A DNA stretch of 26,156 bases from NCBI GenBank assembly GCA_001564255.1, contig LKNC01000002.1, positions 1-26,156 of the forward strand, given 5' to 3'. The DNA is from Natrialbaceae archaeon Tc-Br11_E2g1. GTDB taxonomy: Archaea; Halobacteriota; Halobacteria; Halobacteriales; Natrialbaceae. Positions 9,851-16,809 of the stretch are shown here, one piece after another (position 1 is the first letter of the stretch; every line of letters begins with the position of its first letter). A program made the translations under genes and the position numbers. The notes beneath the pieces are model-generated. The model had not been told where the DNA came from, ran no database searches, and saw only the letters and a list, made by a program, of their open reading frames with translations.

Positions 9851-10603
9851 TCAGTCGGCCGCCAGCCCCGAACCGACGTACGAGCGGGTCACCTCGACTA
9901 GGGTCCGTCGGTAGGCACTCGAGTCAGGGTCGCGGGCCAGTTCCCGGAACTGTTCGCGGAACCACTCGAAGTCGACCTCTGGGGCGTCCATCGCCGCAAC
10001 GCGGGCCAGGTCGTACAGGCGGTGGTCGGCCTCGAGGAGGTCGTGACGTTCGCCGAGTGCGAGCGCGAAGGCGGCGTTGACGGCCGTAATTTCGGGGTCG
10101 GCGGCGGGCGAAACCCGCTCGAGGCCGGGCCGGGCCGGCGGCCGTGGTCGATCCGCGAGCGACGCGGCGAGACCCGACTCGAGGAAGGCAAGCAGTTTCT
10201 CCCCGGGGCCGACCGCGAGGGTGATGTCGTCGGCGTAGATGTCTTTGACGTGGTTTGCGATCTGATAGCAGTGTGTGAGCTTCTTGCGTTCGACGCTCTT
10301 GCCCGCGAGTGCCAGATAGAGCACTTCCTCGGTCGACTGGACGTGGGAGGGGTGGCCCTCCTCGTATCTCGCCATGTGGGCGAACTCGTGTAAGGCGAGT
10401 TCACGTGCCAGCGCGCTCGAGGCGGCTTGCCTCGAGATGTTCAGCACGTGCCGGTCGTCGTAGTGGCCGGCCCAGGTGCGTTCGTCAGGGTTTTCACGAA
10501 CCCTGACGTGGACGGGTCGGGAGAGGTCTCGTTCGGTCTCGAAGAGGTCCCTGGCCCCGAGAAAGGGTGCGGAGGGGCCCGAGCCCTGTACGCGAAGATC
10601 CAT
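9851..10603 (-). CDS. DUF5781-like protein with HEXXH motif
   Basis: Protein of 250 residues that resembles the haloarchaeal DUF5781 family found beside fusA; the family name is from memory. The sequence contains LALHEFAHM, an HEXXH motif with His72, Glu73 and His76, the zinc and catalytic signature of many metallopeptidases. [10 protein letters not shown] follows at about residues 91-100, and its glutamates or the intervening His84/His87 could give a third ligand. No signal peptide or membrane span is seen, so it should be cytoplasmic. The frame is open to a TTG at 10618, but I chose the ATG at 10603. The gene is divergent from fusA and convergent with rpsG. Peptidase activity is inference from the motif. 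Confidence 0.85.
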   Translation of the reverse strand: MDLRVQGSGPSAPFLGARDLFETERDLSRPVHVRVRENPDERTWAGHYDDRHVLNISRQAASSALARELALHEFAHMARYEEGHPSHVQSTEEVLYLALAGKSVERKKLTHCYQIANHVKDIYADDITLAVGPGEKLLAFLESGLAASLADRPRPPARPGLERVSPAADPEITAVNAAFALALGERHDLLEADHRLYDLARVAAMDAPEVDFEWFREQFRELARDPDSSAYRRTLVEVTRSYVGSGLAAD

Positions 10604-10812
10604 GTGTATTGGTATCAATAGCTGTGACGATATGGCTCTTGTGCCGACTCTCCGAGCGTGTCGGTCCCGGCGGGCCGTCGATGGGTGGTCGGTCGCTGTG
10701 TGCCATTACCTCACGCAAAGCGGACGTTCAGCGTTCCAGTGGTGTTTCCGGCCGGTTTCCGACGGCGACGAAACACTACCCTTTTGACCCCGCTACCGGT
10801 AACAAGGCGTAT

Positions 10813-12999
10813 ATGAGCCGACGTAAGAAGATCGTCCAAGAGTGTGAACGGCTGATGGACGAACCGGAGAACATCCGGAACATCGCCATCGCCGCTCACG
10901 TCGACCACGGCAAAACGACCCTTTCTGACAACCTCCTTGCGGGTGCGGGCATGATCTCCGACGATACTGCCGGCGAACAACTCGCGATGGACACGGAAGA
11001 AGACGAGCAAGAACGTGGGATCACCATCGACGCGGCGAACGTCTCGATGACCCACGAGTACGACGGCACCAACCACCTCATCAACCTCATCGACACGCCG
11101 GGCCACGTCGACTTCGGCGGTGACGTCACCCGTGCGATGCGTGCCGTCGACGGTGCGCTGGTCGTCGTCGACGCGGTCGAGGGCGCGATGCCCCAGACCG
11201 AGACCGTCCTCCGGCAGGCCCTCCGTGAGGGCGTCAAACCCGCACTGTTCATCAACAAGGTCGACCGCCTGATCTCCGAACTCCAGGAGGGTCCCGAGGA
11301 GATGCAAGAACGCCTGCTCGGCGTCATCCGCGACGTAAACGAGCTCATCCGCGGGATGACCGAGGACATGGACGACGTCGACGACTGGACCGTCAGCGTC
11401 GAAGGCGGCACCGTCGGCTTCGGCTCCGCCCTGTACAAGTGGGGCGTCTCGATGCCCTCGATGCAACGAACTGGTATGGACTTCGGCGACATCATGGAAC
11501 TCGAGCGCGCGGACGAGCGCCAGGAGCTCCACGAGCGCACGCCGCTGTCGGACGTCGTCCTCGACATGGTCTGTGAGCACTTCCCGAACCCGGTCGACGC
11601 CCAGCCCCGCCGTATCCCACGGATCTGGCGCGGTGAGGACGACAGCGACCTCGCCGAGTCGATGCGACTCGTCGACGAGGACGGCGACGTCGTCTTCATG
11701 GTCACCGACATCGCGATGGACCCCCACGCGGGTGAGGTCGCCTCCGGTCGTGTCTTCTCGGGGAGCCTCGAGAAAGGCCAGGAGCTGTACGTCTCCGGGA
11801 CCGCGGGCAAAAACCGCGTCCAGTCGGTCGGGATCTACATGGGTGGGGAACGCGAGGAAGTCGACCACGTCCCCGCAGGGAACATCGCGGCCGTCACCGG
11901 TCTGCGTGACGCCATCGCCGGGTCGACCGTCTCCGACGTCGAGATGACCCCCTTCGAGTCGATCGAGCACATCTCCGAGCCGGTCATCACCAAGAGCGTG
12001 GAAGCCCAGACGATGGACGACCTCCCCAAGCTCATCGAAACGCTGCGCCAGGTCTCGAAAGAGGACCCCACGATCCAGATCACGATCAACGAGGACACCG
12101 GCGAACACCTGATCTCCGGGCAGGGTGAACTCCACCTCGAGGTCATCACCCAGCGTATCGAGAAAAACCAGGGTATTCCCGTAAACACCGGTGAGCCGAT
12201 CGTCGTCTACCGCGAGGCCACCGACCGTCCGAGCGACGAGGTCGAGGGTATCTCGCCGAACCGACACAACCGCTTTTACATCTCCGCCGAACCCCTCTCC
12301 GAGGAGATCGTCGAGACGATCCGGATGGGCGAAGCGTCGATGGACATGCCCGAACTCGAGCGCCGTGAAGCGCTCCAGGACGCCGGCATGGACAAAGACG
12401 ACTCCCAGAACGTCGAACAGATCCACGGCACGAACATCCTCCTCGACCAGACGAAAGGTATCCAGCACCTAAACGAGACGATGGAGCTGTTCATCGAGGG
12501 ACTCGAAGAGGCACTCGACAACGGCCCACTCGCAAACGAGCCTGTCCAGGGGACGCTCATCCGTCTGCACGACGCCAAACTCCACGAGGACACCATCCAC
12601 CGTGGCCCCGCACAGGTCATCCCCGCCACGCGTGAGGCCGTCCACAAGTCGCTGATCGACGGCCACATCAAGATGATGGAGCCGATGCAGGACGTCCGTA
12701 TCGACGTACCCAACGACCACATGGGCGCCGCCTCCGGCGAGGTCCAGGGTCGCCGTGGCCGCGTCGACGACATGTACCAGGAAGGTGACCTCATGGTCGT
12801 CGAGGGGATCGCACCCGTCGACGAGATGATCGGCTTCGCAAGCGACATTCGTTCTGCGACCGAGGGCCGTGCCTCCTGGAACACCGAGAACGCCGGCTTC
12901 GAGTTCATGTCCGACTCCCTCCAGCGTGAGAAGATCATGGAGATCCGCGAGCGTAAAGGTATGAAACTCGAGCTCCCGCCGAGTATCGACTACATCTGA
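10813..12999 (+). CDS. fusA: Translation elongation factor EF-2
   Basis: GTPase that drives ribosomal translocation, 728 residues, normal for archaeal EF-2. The P-loop AHVDHGKTT is at 28-36, DTPGH at 94-98 and NKVD at 148-151. The domain IV tip has TIHRG with His596 (codon 12598-12600) at the position modified to diphthamide in archaeal and eukaryotic EF-2. The frame is open upstream to 10567, but the ATG at 10813 gives the conserved N-terminus [11 protein letters not shown]. An A/T-poor CTTTTGA at 10781-10787, about 26-32 bases before the ATG, could be its promoter box. The gene lies downstream of rpsL-rpsG as expected, but is separated from them by the reverse-strand DUF5781-like gene, so it has its own transcription unit. 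Confidence 0.98.
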   Translation: MSRRKKIVQECERLMDEPENIRNIAIAAHVDHGKTTLSDNLLAGAGMISDDTAGEQLAMDTEEDEQERGITIDAANVSMTHEYDGTNHLINLIDTPGHVDFGGDVTRAMRAVDGALVVVDAVEGAMPQTETVLRQALREGVKPALFINKVDRLISELQEGPEEMQERLLGVIRDVNELIRGMTEDMDDVDDWTVSVEGGTVGFGSALYKWGVSMPSMQRTGMDFGDIMELERADERQELHERTPLSDVVLDMVCEHFPNPVDAQPRRIPRIWRGEDDSDLAESMRLVDEDGDVVFMVTDIAMDPHAGEVASGRVFSGSLEKGQELYVSGTAGKNRVQSVGIYMGGEREEVDHVPAGNIAAVTGLRDAIAGSTVSDVEMTPFESIEHISEPVITKSVEAQTMDDLPKLIETLRQVSKEDPTIQITINEDTGEHLISGQGELHLEVITQRIEKNQGIPVNTGEPIVVYREATDRPSDEVEGISPNRHNRFYISAEPLSEEIVETIRMGEASMDMPELERREALQDAGMDKDDSQNVEQIHGTNILLDQTKGIQHLNETMELFIEGLEEALDNGPLANEPVQGTLIRLHDAKLHEDTIHRGPAQVIPATREAVHKSLIDGHIKMMEPMQDVRIDVPNDHMGAASGEVQGRRGRVDDMYQEGDLMVVEGIAPVDEMIGFASDIRSATEGRASWNTENAGFEFMSDSLQREKIMEIRERKGMKLELPPSIDYI

Positions 13000-13072
13000 A
13001 CTGAGAGCATCGCCAACGGCTCGAGATCGAACCCGACCCCACGATCGGCGGGCCAAGCGTTTTCCGTCCCGT

Positions 13073-13087
13073 CGTGGTGGCACCACG
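13073..13087. promoter_or_regulatory. Palindrome CGTGGTG-G-CACCACG at the start of the 88-aa gene
   Basis: Perfect 7-bp arms around one central G, ending two bases before the ATG at 13089. A weak A/T box (GTTTT at 13059-13063) lies about 26-30 bases before the ATG, so the palindrome falls between box and start, where a repressor would block transcription. It could also form in RNA. No regulator is assigned. Confidence 0.35.
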
Positions 13088-13088
13088 T

Positions 13089-13355
13089 ATGACAGAGCAC
13101 TTGCGAGCGGCCAGGAACGAACTCGAGGCTGCCGCCGGTTCGGCCGACGACGACGTCGGAGCGTCACTCGAGGAGGTCGCGAACGCGTTCGCCGAGTTCG
13201 AACGTGGCGATCCCACGCCGGATCACGCGGTCGTCGACAGCCACCTCAACGAACTCAGACAGCTCCGCGAGCGAACGGACGGGAGGACGGCCGAACACGT
13301 CGGGGAAGCACTCGAGCACGCCGAAAGCTATCGCGAGGACATCCCGCAGGCGTGA
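13089..13355 (+). CDS. Small acidic helical protein, unknown function
   Basis: Predicted protein of 88 residues. It looks like two or three amphipathic helices: residues 1-16, 24-39 and 50-83, separated by an Asp-rich loop and the segment GDPTPDHAVVDSHL. No cysteine, membrane span or catalytic motif is seen. It resembles small haloarchaeal DUF families of helical-bundle proteins (possibly DUF7553), but I cannot confirm the family. The ATG at 13089 is preferred over an upstream in-frame start at 13074. Its TGA is one base from the stop of the convergent Orc1/Cdc6 gene. A palindrome sits directly upstream of the start. Confidence 0.75.
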   Translation: MTEHLRAARNELEAAAGSADDDVGASLEEVANAFAEFERGDPTPDHAVVDSHLNELRQLRERTDGRTAEHVGEALEHAESYREDIPQA

Positions 13356-13356
13356 G

Positions 13357-14487
13357 TCACTCCAGACGCTCCAGGACGGCGTCTTTCTCGTAGGAAAGCG
13401 AGAGCGACCGCGAGCGACCGCGCCCGTCGATCTCGGCGTATTCGGCGTCGATCAGGCCGAGCTGGTCGAGTTTGTTGACGATCTCCGAGTAGCGGGTGTA
13501 GCCGAGGTCGGTCTCCCCGGCGAACGCCTCGTAGATCTCGCCGGCCCGGTCGCCGTCGTGGTCGGCGATGACCTCCATCAGGGTGCGTTCGGCGTCGGCC
13601 AGTCCGGCGAGGCTCCGGGAGAGGTCGACGTATTTGGAGGTCTCGTAGGCTTTCTCGACGTCTTCGAGGTCGACGGTCCGGCTCGCACGCATCTCGGCGT
13701 TGAGTCCGGCCCGTCGAAGCAGGTCGATCCCGACCCGCAGGTCGCCGCTCTCGGCGGTCAGTTCCGCGACTCGGTCCAGGACCGCCCTCGAGACGACGCC
13801 GTCGTGAAAGCCCCGCTTTGTTCGCTCGCCCAGGATATCGACAATCTCGGGGTGGTCGTAAACGGGGAAGTAGACGTCCTCGGGCCTGAAGACGCTCTGG
13901 ACCCGCGTGTCCAACTCCTCGATCACCTCGAGGGTCGGGTCCGAGGAGATGACGATGACGCCGATGCGCGCCCCGGGATACTCCTCGTGGGCCCGAAGCA
14001 GCGAGTACAGCGTATCGGAGGCCTCGTTTTCGTAAAAGAGGTAGTTGACGTCATCCAGGGCGACCACGAGCACGCGGTCGTCCTCGACGAGTTTCTCGGC
14101 GATCTGGCCGAACAGTTTCTTAAAGGAGATCCCCGAGGAGGGGGGTTCGTAGTCGAAGGTGCCCTCGAACAGCCGCGAGAACACCGAGTAGCGGGTGGCG
14201 TTGACCTGGCAGTTGACCCGGATCGTGCGGACGTCCCGCGTCTGCGCGCCGACCTCGCCGAAGAGCTTCTGGACCGCGGTGGTCTTGCCCGTCCCCGGCG
14301 GTCCACGGACCAAGACGTTGAGCGGCCTCGAGCCCCGGACTGCCGGCCTGATCGCGTAGCTCAGCGTCCGGGTCTGGCTCTCGCGGTGTTCGAACGTCTC
14401 GGGGACGTGGTCGATCTCGAAGACGTGTTCGTTCTTGAATACGGACTCGTCCCACGACAGCATCCCCTCCTCGGGATCGTCTCCCAT
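13357..14487 (-). CDS. cdc6: Orc1/Cdc6-family replication initiator AAA+ protein
   Basis: AAA+ ATPase of the Orc1/Cdc6 family, 376 residues. Walker A GPPGTGKTT is at 62-70. The Walker B segment VVALDDVNYL (141-150) has Asp146 where the family usually has Glu. The sensor-1 region reads ISSDP where ISND is common. The C-terminal part (about 290-376) fits the winged-helix DNA-binding domain. The frame continues to a GTG at 14496, but the ATG at 14487 is supported by an A/T box 24-30 bases upstream. The gene follows the MutS-like gene by 60 bases on the same strand. I found no origin recognition box repeats nearby, so it is probably one of the accessory Orc paralogues common in haloarchaea rather than the initiator of an adjacent origin. 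Confidence 0.92.
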   Translation of the reverse strand: MGDDPEEGMLSWDESVFKNEHVFEIDHVPETFEHRESQTRTLSYAIRPAVRGSRPLNVLVRGPPGTGKTTAVQKLFGEVGAQTRDVRTIRVNCQVNATRYSVFSRLFEGTFDYEPPSSGISFKKLFGQIAEKLVEDDRVLVVALDDVNYLFYENEASDTLYSLLRAHEEYPGARIGVIVISSDPTLEVIEELDTRVQSVFRPEDVYFPVYDHPEIVDILGERTKRGFHDGVVSRAVLDRVAELTAESGDLRVGIDLLRRAGLNAEMRASRTVDLEDVEKAYETSKYVDLSRSLAGLADAERTLMEVIADHDGDRAGEIYEAFAGETDLGYTRYSEIVNKLDQLGLIDAEYAEIDGRGRSRSLSLSYEKDAVLERLE

Positions 14488-14510
14488 TACTTTCACCAGG
14501 CTCTCGAGGC

Positions 14511-14517
14511 TACTTAG
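14511..14517 (-). promoter_or_regulatory. TATA-like box of the Orc1/Cdc6 gene
   Basis: Minus-strand CTAAGTA lies 24-30 bases before the ATG at 14487, giving a leaderless mRNA. This supports the ATG over the GTG at 14496. Confidence 0.45.
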
Positions 14518-14547
14518 TTGTTCGCCGCCTGCGAGGTGTGGACCGTA

Positions 14548-16524
14548 TCACTCGAACTTCTCGAGGAGGTCGGCGTAAAACGTTCCGCCGTGCTCGTCGG
14601 CGAGTTTCTCGACGATCAACTCGGGGGTCGACCGCGCTAAGTGATCCTTTACCGGCGAGCGGTTGACCCGTAGTTCGCCGTCGATCAGTCCAACGGCCTC
14701 GATGCCGTCGACCGCCACCGGGAAGTCGGCCATCTCGCGGATCTCGCCGGACAGGTGGGAAACGAAGACCGCCGTCGCGCCGTTCCCGTGGAGTGCTTCT
14801 AGGATCCCCGCGATGATCTTCGCGCTCGCGCCGGGTTCGGTGATGCTCTCGAGTTCGTCGACCAGGACGAGCGAGCCGTCCCCACCCTCCGCGAGGTCGG
14901 CGAACTGGCGGACGGTCGACTCGAACGCCCCCGCGTCGAGGGTGCCCTGGCTTTTCGCGTGGTAGTGCAGGTCCTCGAAGCGCTCGAGGCGGGCCGACTC
15001 GGCGGGCACTGGCAACCCCATGTGTGCGAGGACGACCACGCCCGCGACGAGATCGAGCGTCGAGGTCTTCCCGCCGCTGTTTACCCCCGAGAGGATCGTC
15101 ACGCCACCCACCTCGTAGTCGACCGGGTCGATCTCGGAGAACGGTTCCTCGAGCAACGGCGAGCGCCCACCCTCGATCGAAACGCCGCCGCCCTCCTCGA
15201 ACTCGGCTATCGTACAGTCGAACTCGCGGGCAAAGCGGGCGATCGCGTACTCAAGATCCAGCTCGAGGGCGTCGGCGACGAGTCGCTTCGCACCCTCCCG
15301 TCGGGCCTCGAGATCGGCGGCGAGTTCGCGTTTCAACCGCGTCGCTCGCCGGTCCCGGCTCGCGGTCAGTTCCTCGCGCAGTCGGGAGACGACGCTCTCC
15401 TCGCGTTCGACCGGGAACGTCGGTTCGTCGTCGAACGCCCGTCGGGCGATCTCGTCTTCGCCCGCCTCGAGATCTAACGCGTCGATCAGGTGCTCGCGGG
15501 CGGCCTCGACGGCGGCGGCGTGTTCGTCGGCCAGTTCCCGCGAGAGCAACGAGTCGACGCCGGCCCCGCGTTCGACGAGCGAGAGTAAGTCCGACCCCTC
15601 GATGGTGACGTCCCGCTCGCGGATCGCCTCCCGGAGTCGGTCGTTGGCGACGCTTTCGGCGGTCCCCGCGGCGGCCTCGAGGTCGTCGACCGCCCGGGTC
15701 AGTCGATCGAGTTCCTCGTCGCCGGCGACGGTGCCGTCCTCCTCGAGACGCTCGAGACCCGTTTCGAGGGCCGCGAGGTCACAGTCGGCCTCGAGGTCCG
15801 CCGCCCGGTGGACGCGGACGGCCGCCCGCAGGCTCTCGCGGTTTCGCGCGAAAAACGAGAGGGCGCGTTCGGGGACGATCTCGGCCGGGGTCTCGAGGGC
15901 GTTCGGCCGGACCTGGACGTCGCCCTCGACGTCGACGCCGGCGAAGGATTCGTCGAGTGCGATCACGGTCGCGTAGCCACGGGCGAGTTCCGCCAGGTCG
16001 CGGGCGTCCTCGACGATCTCGACTGAAATCTCGGGGACCGCCTCGCGGGCCTCGCTGTAGCGTTCGGCGTCGGTCGTCGCCAGACACCGATCGCGCACCC
16101 GGACGTCGTCGGGTTCCTCGAGTGGCGAGACGTCCTCGAGGGCATCCAGAGCCGCCGGCTCCGGCTCCCGTTCGATCGCCTCGCGTGTAAACTCCTCGAC
16201 CTCCTCGATTCGCGAACGCCGGGGACTGGGGTAGAACGTCTGGAGACGACAGGCGGCGTAGTGGGTCACGGTCCGTTCCTCGAGCAAGGCGAGTAGTTCG
16301 TCGTAGATCTCGCGGGCCCGATCGGTCGCGAGAAAGCCCCCCGGGTCGTCGTGTTCCCGTCGGATCGCCCCGCGCGCGATGTGTGCGGCCCGTCCCTGTG
16401 TGATACCCGGTGCCTGTGCGAGCGCCGCCACGTCGCCCGTTCGCAAGGCGCTTTCGGGATCGTCGAGGTCTGCGAGAGCACGTGCGGTCTTCTCGCCGAC
16501 GCCCGGAATCGACTCGAGGTCCAT
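14548..16524 (-). CDS. MutS-family ATPase with N-terminal helix-hairpin-helix region
   Basis: Protein of 658 residues. The N-terminus (about 1-60) has two helix-hairpin-helix patterns (SIPGVGEKTARAL and QAPGITQGRAAHI), a DNA-binding fold. A long, highly charged helical middle follows, like the MutS lever and clamp. The C-terminal ATPase has Walker A SGVNSGGKTST (about 476-486), Walker B SLVLVDELESI (about 550-560) and an FVSHLSGEI H-loop. It lacks the mismatch-recognition domain with the Phe-x-Glu motif and has no Smr nuclease domain, so it is a MutS5/MutS2-related protein rather than a standard MutS. It probably binds branched or recombining DNA (inference). The ATG at 16524 is preferred to a TTG at 16539 because an A/T box lies 26-32 bases upstream. 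Confidence 0.9.
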   Translation of the reverse strand: MDLESIPGVGEKTARALADLDDPESALRTGDVAALAQAPGITQGRAAHIARGAIRREHDDPGGFLATDRAREIYDELLALLEERTVTHYAACRLQTFYPSPRRSRIEEVEEFTREAIEREPEPAALDALEDVSPLEEPDDVRVRDRCLATTDAERYSEAREAVPEISVEIVEDARDLAELARGYATVIALDESFAGVDVEGDVQVRPNALETPAEIVPERALSFFARNRESLRAAVRVHRAADLEADCDLAALETGLERLEEDGTVAGDEELDRLTRAVDDLEAAAGTAESVANDRLREAIRERDVTIEGSDLLSLVERGAGVDSLLSRELADEHAAAVEAAREHLIDALDLEAGEDEIARRAFDDEPTFPVEREESVVSRLREELTASRDRRATRLKRELAADLEARREGAKRLVADALELDLEYAIARFAREFDCTIAEFEEGGGVSIEGGRSPLLEEPFSEIDPVDYEVGGVTILSGVNSGGKTSTLDLVAGVVVLAHMGLPVPAESARLERFEDLHYHAKSQGTLDAGAFESTVRQFADLAEGGDGSLVLVDELESITEPGASAKIIAGILEALHGNGATAVFVSHLSGEIREMADFPVAVDGIEAVGLIDGELRVNRSPVKDHLARSTPELIVEKLADEHGGTFYADLLEKFE

Positions 16525-16549
16525 CGACCGGCGTATCAAAGCGAGACGA

Positions 16550-16556
16550 GAAAAAT
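16550..16556 (-). promoter_or_regulatory. TATA-like box of the MutS-like gene
   Basis: Minus-strand ATTTTTC lies 26-32 bases before the ATG at 16524, consistent with a leaderless transcript. It shares the 271-base divergent intergenic region with the sensor kinase promoter. Confidence 0.45.
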
Positions 16557-16669
16557 CCCTCGCCCGTTCTCGGGGCTGTGGCCGGCATTCGTATGCTTGG
16601 TGCAGTCGACTCCCGCGAGCGGGCGAACCGTTCCCTCCGGGGCGTTCGCGGAGCCGGGGGCCACAACTG

Positions 16670-16675
16670 TTTTGA
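16670..16675 (+). promoter_or_regulatory. Possible promoter box (TTTTGA) of the LOV kinase transcript
   Basis: This is the most A/T-rich spot between the divergent genes on the plus strand. A start about 27 bases on would fall at the ATG at 16699, giving a leaderless 36-codon frame ahead of the kinase. No box lies at the right distance from the kinase ATG itself, so the kinase probably has a leader of about 100 nt. Confidence 0.35.
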
Positions 16676-16688
16676 CTACCTGTGAACC

Positions 16689-16809
16689 ATGGTAATCAAT
16701 GCAGACGGAACCATCCTCAGGATCCCAAAGGGGACCAGTTGCTCGCTTCCCGTACGCCCAGCCGGAGTCAGGCGGCGGTGTGACCTGCCGTACCGATGAG
16801 AGACGGTAG
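16689..16809 (+). other. Two overlapping short upstream ORFs before the LOV kinase
   Basis: Two 36-codon frames begin with ATG in the leader. One runs 16689-16799 (starts MVINADGTIL) and its TGA overlaps the kinase ATG as ATGA. The other runs 16699-16809 (starts MQTEPSSGSQ) and overlaps the kinase start by 14 bases. The second would be leaderless from the TTTTGA box. Neither resembles a known protein. They may couple or regulate kinase translation, or be chance. Confidence 0.3.

Noticed and set aside
10567..10812. In-frame N-terminal extension of fusA
   Set aside because: It would add 82 residues that are not EF-2-like and overlap the start of the divergent gene. The conserved EF-2 N-terminus begins at 10813.
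10711..12468. A 585-codon open frame antisense to fusA
   Set aside because: The plus strand carries all EF-2 motifs. The antisense frame is long only because GC-rich acidic genes rarely create stops on that strand, and its product is a low-complexity Asp/Val-rich sequence.
13204..14517. A 437-codon plus-strand frame over the Orc1/Cdc6 gene
   Set aside because: It overlaps the whole Orc1/Cdc6 gene, whose Walker A and B motifs are on the minus strand. No domain is visible in the plus-strand product.
14488..14547. Replication origin beside the Orc1/Cdc6 gene
   Set aside because: The gap is 60 bases with no repeated origin boxes and no extended A/T-rich stretch. The downstream side has no gap either.
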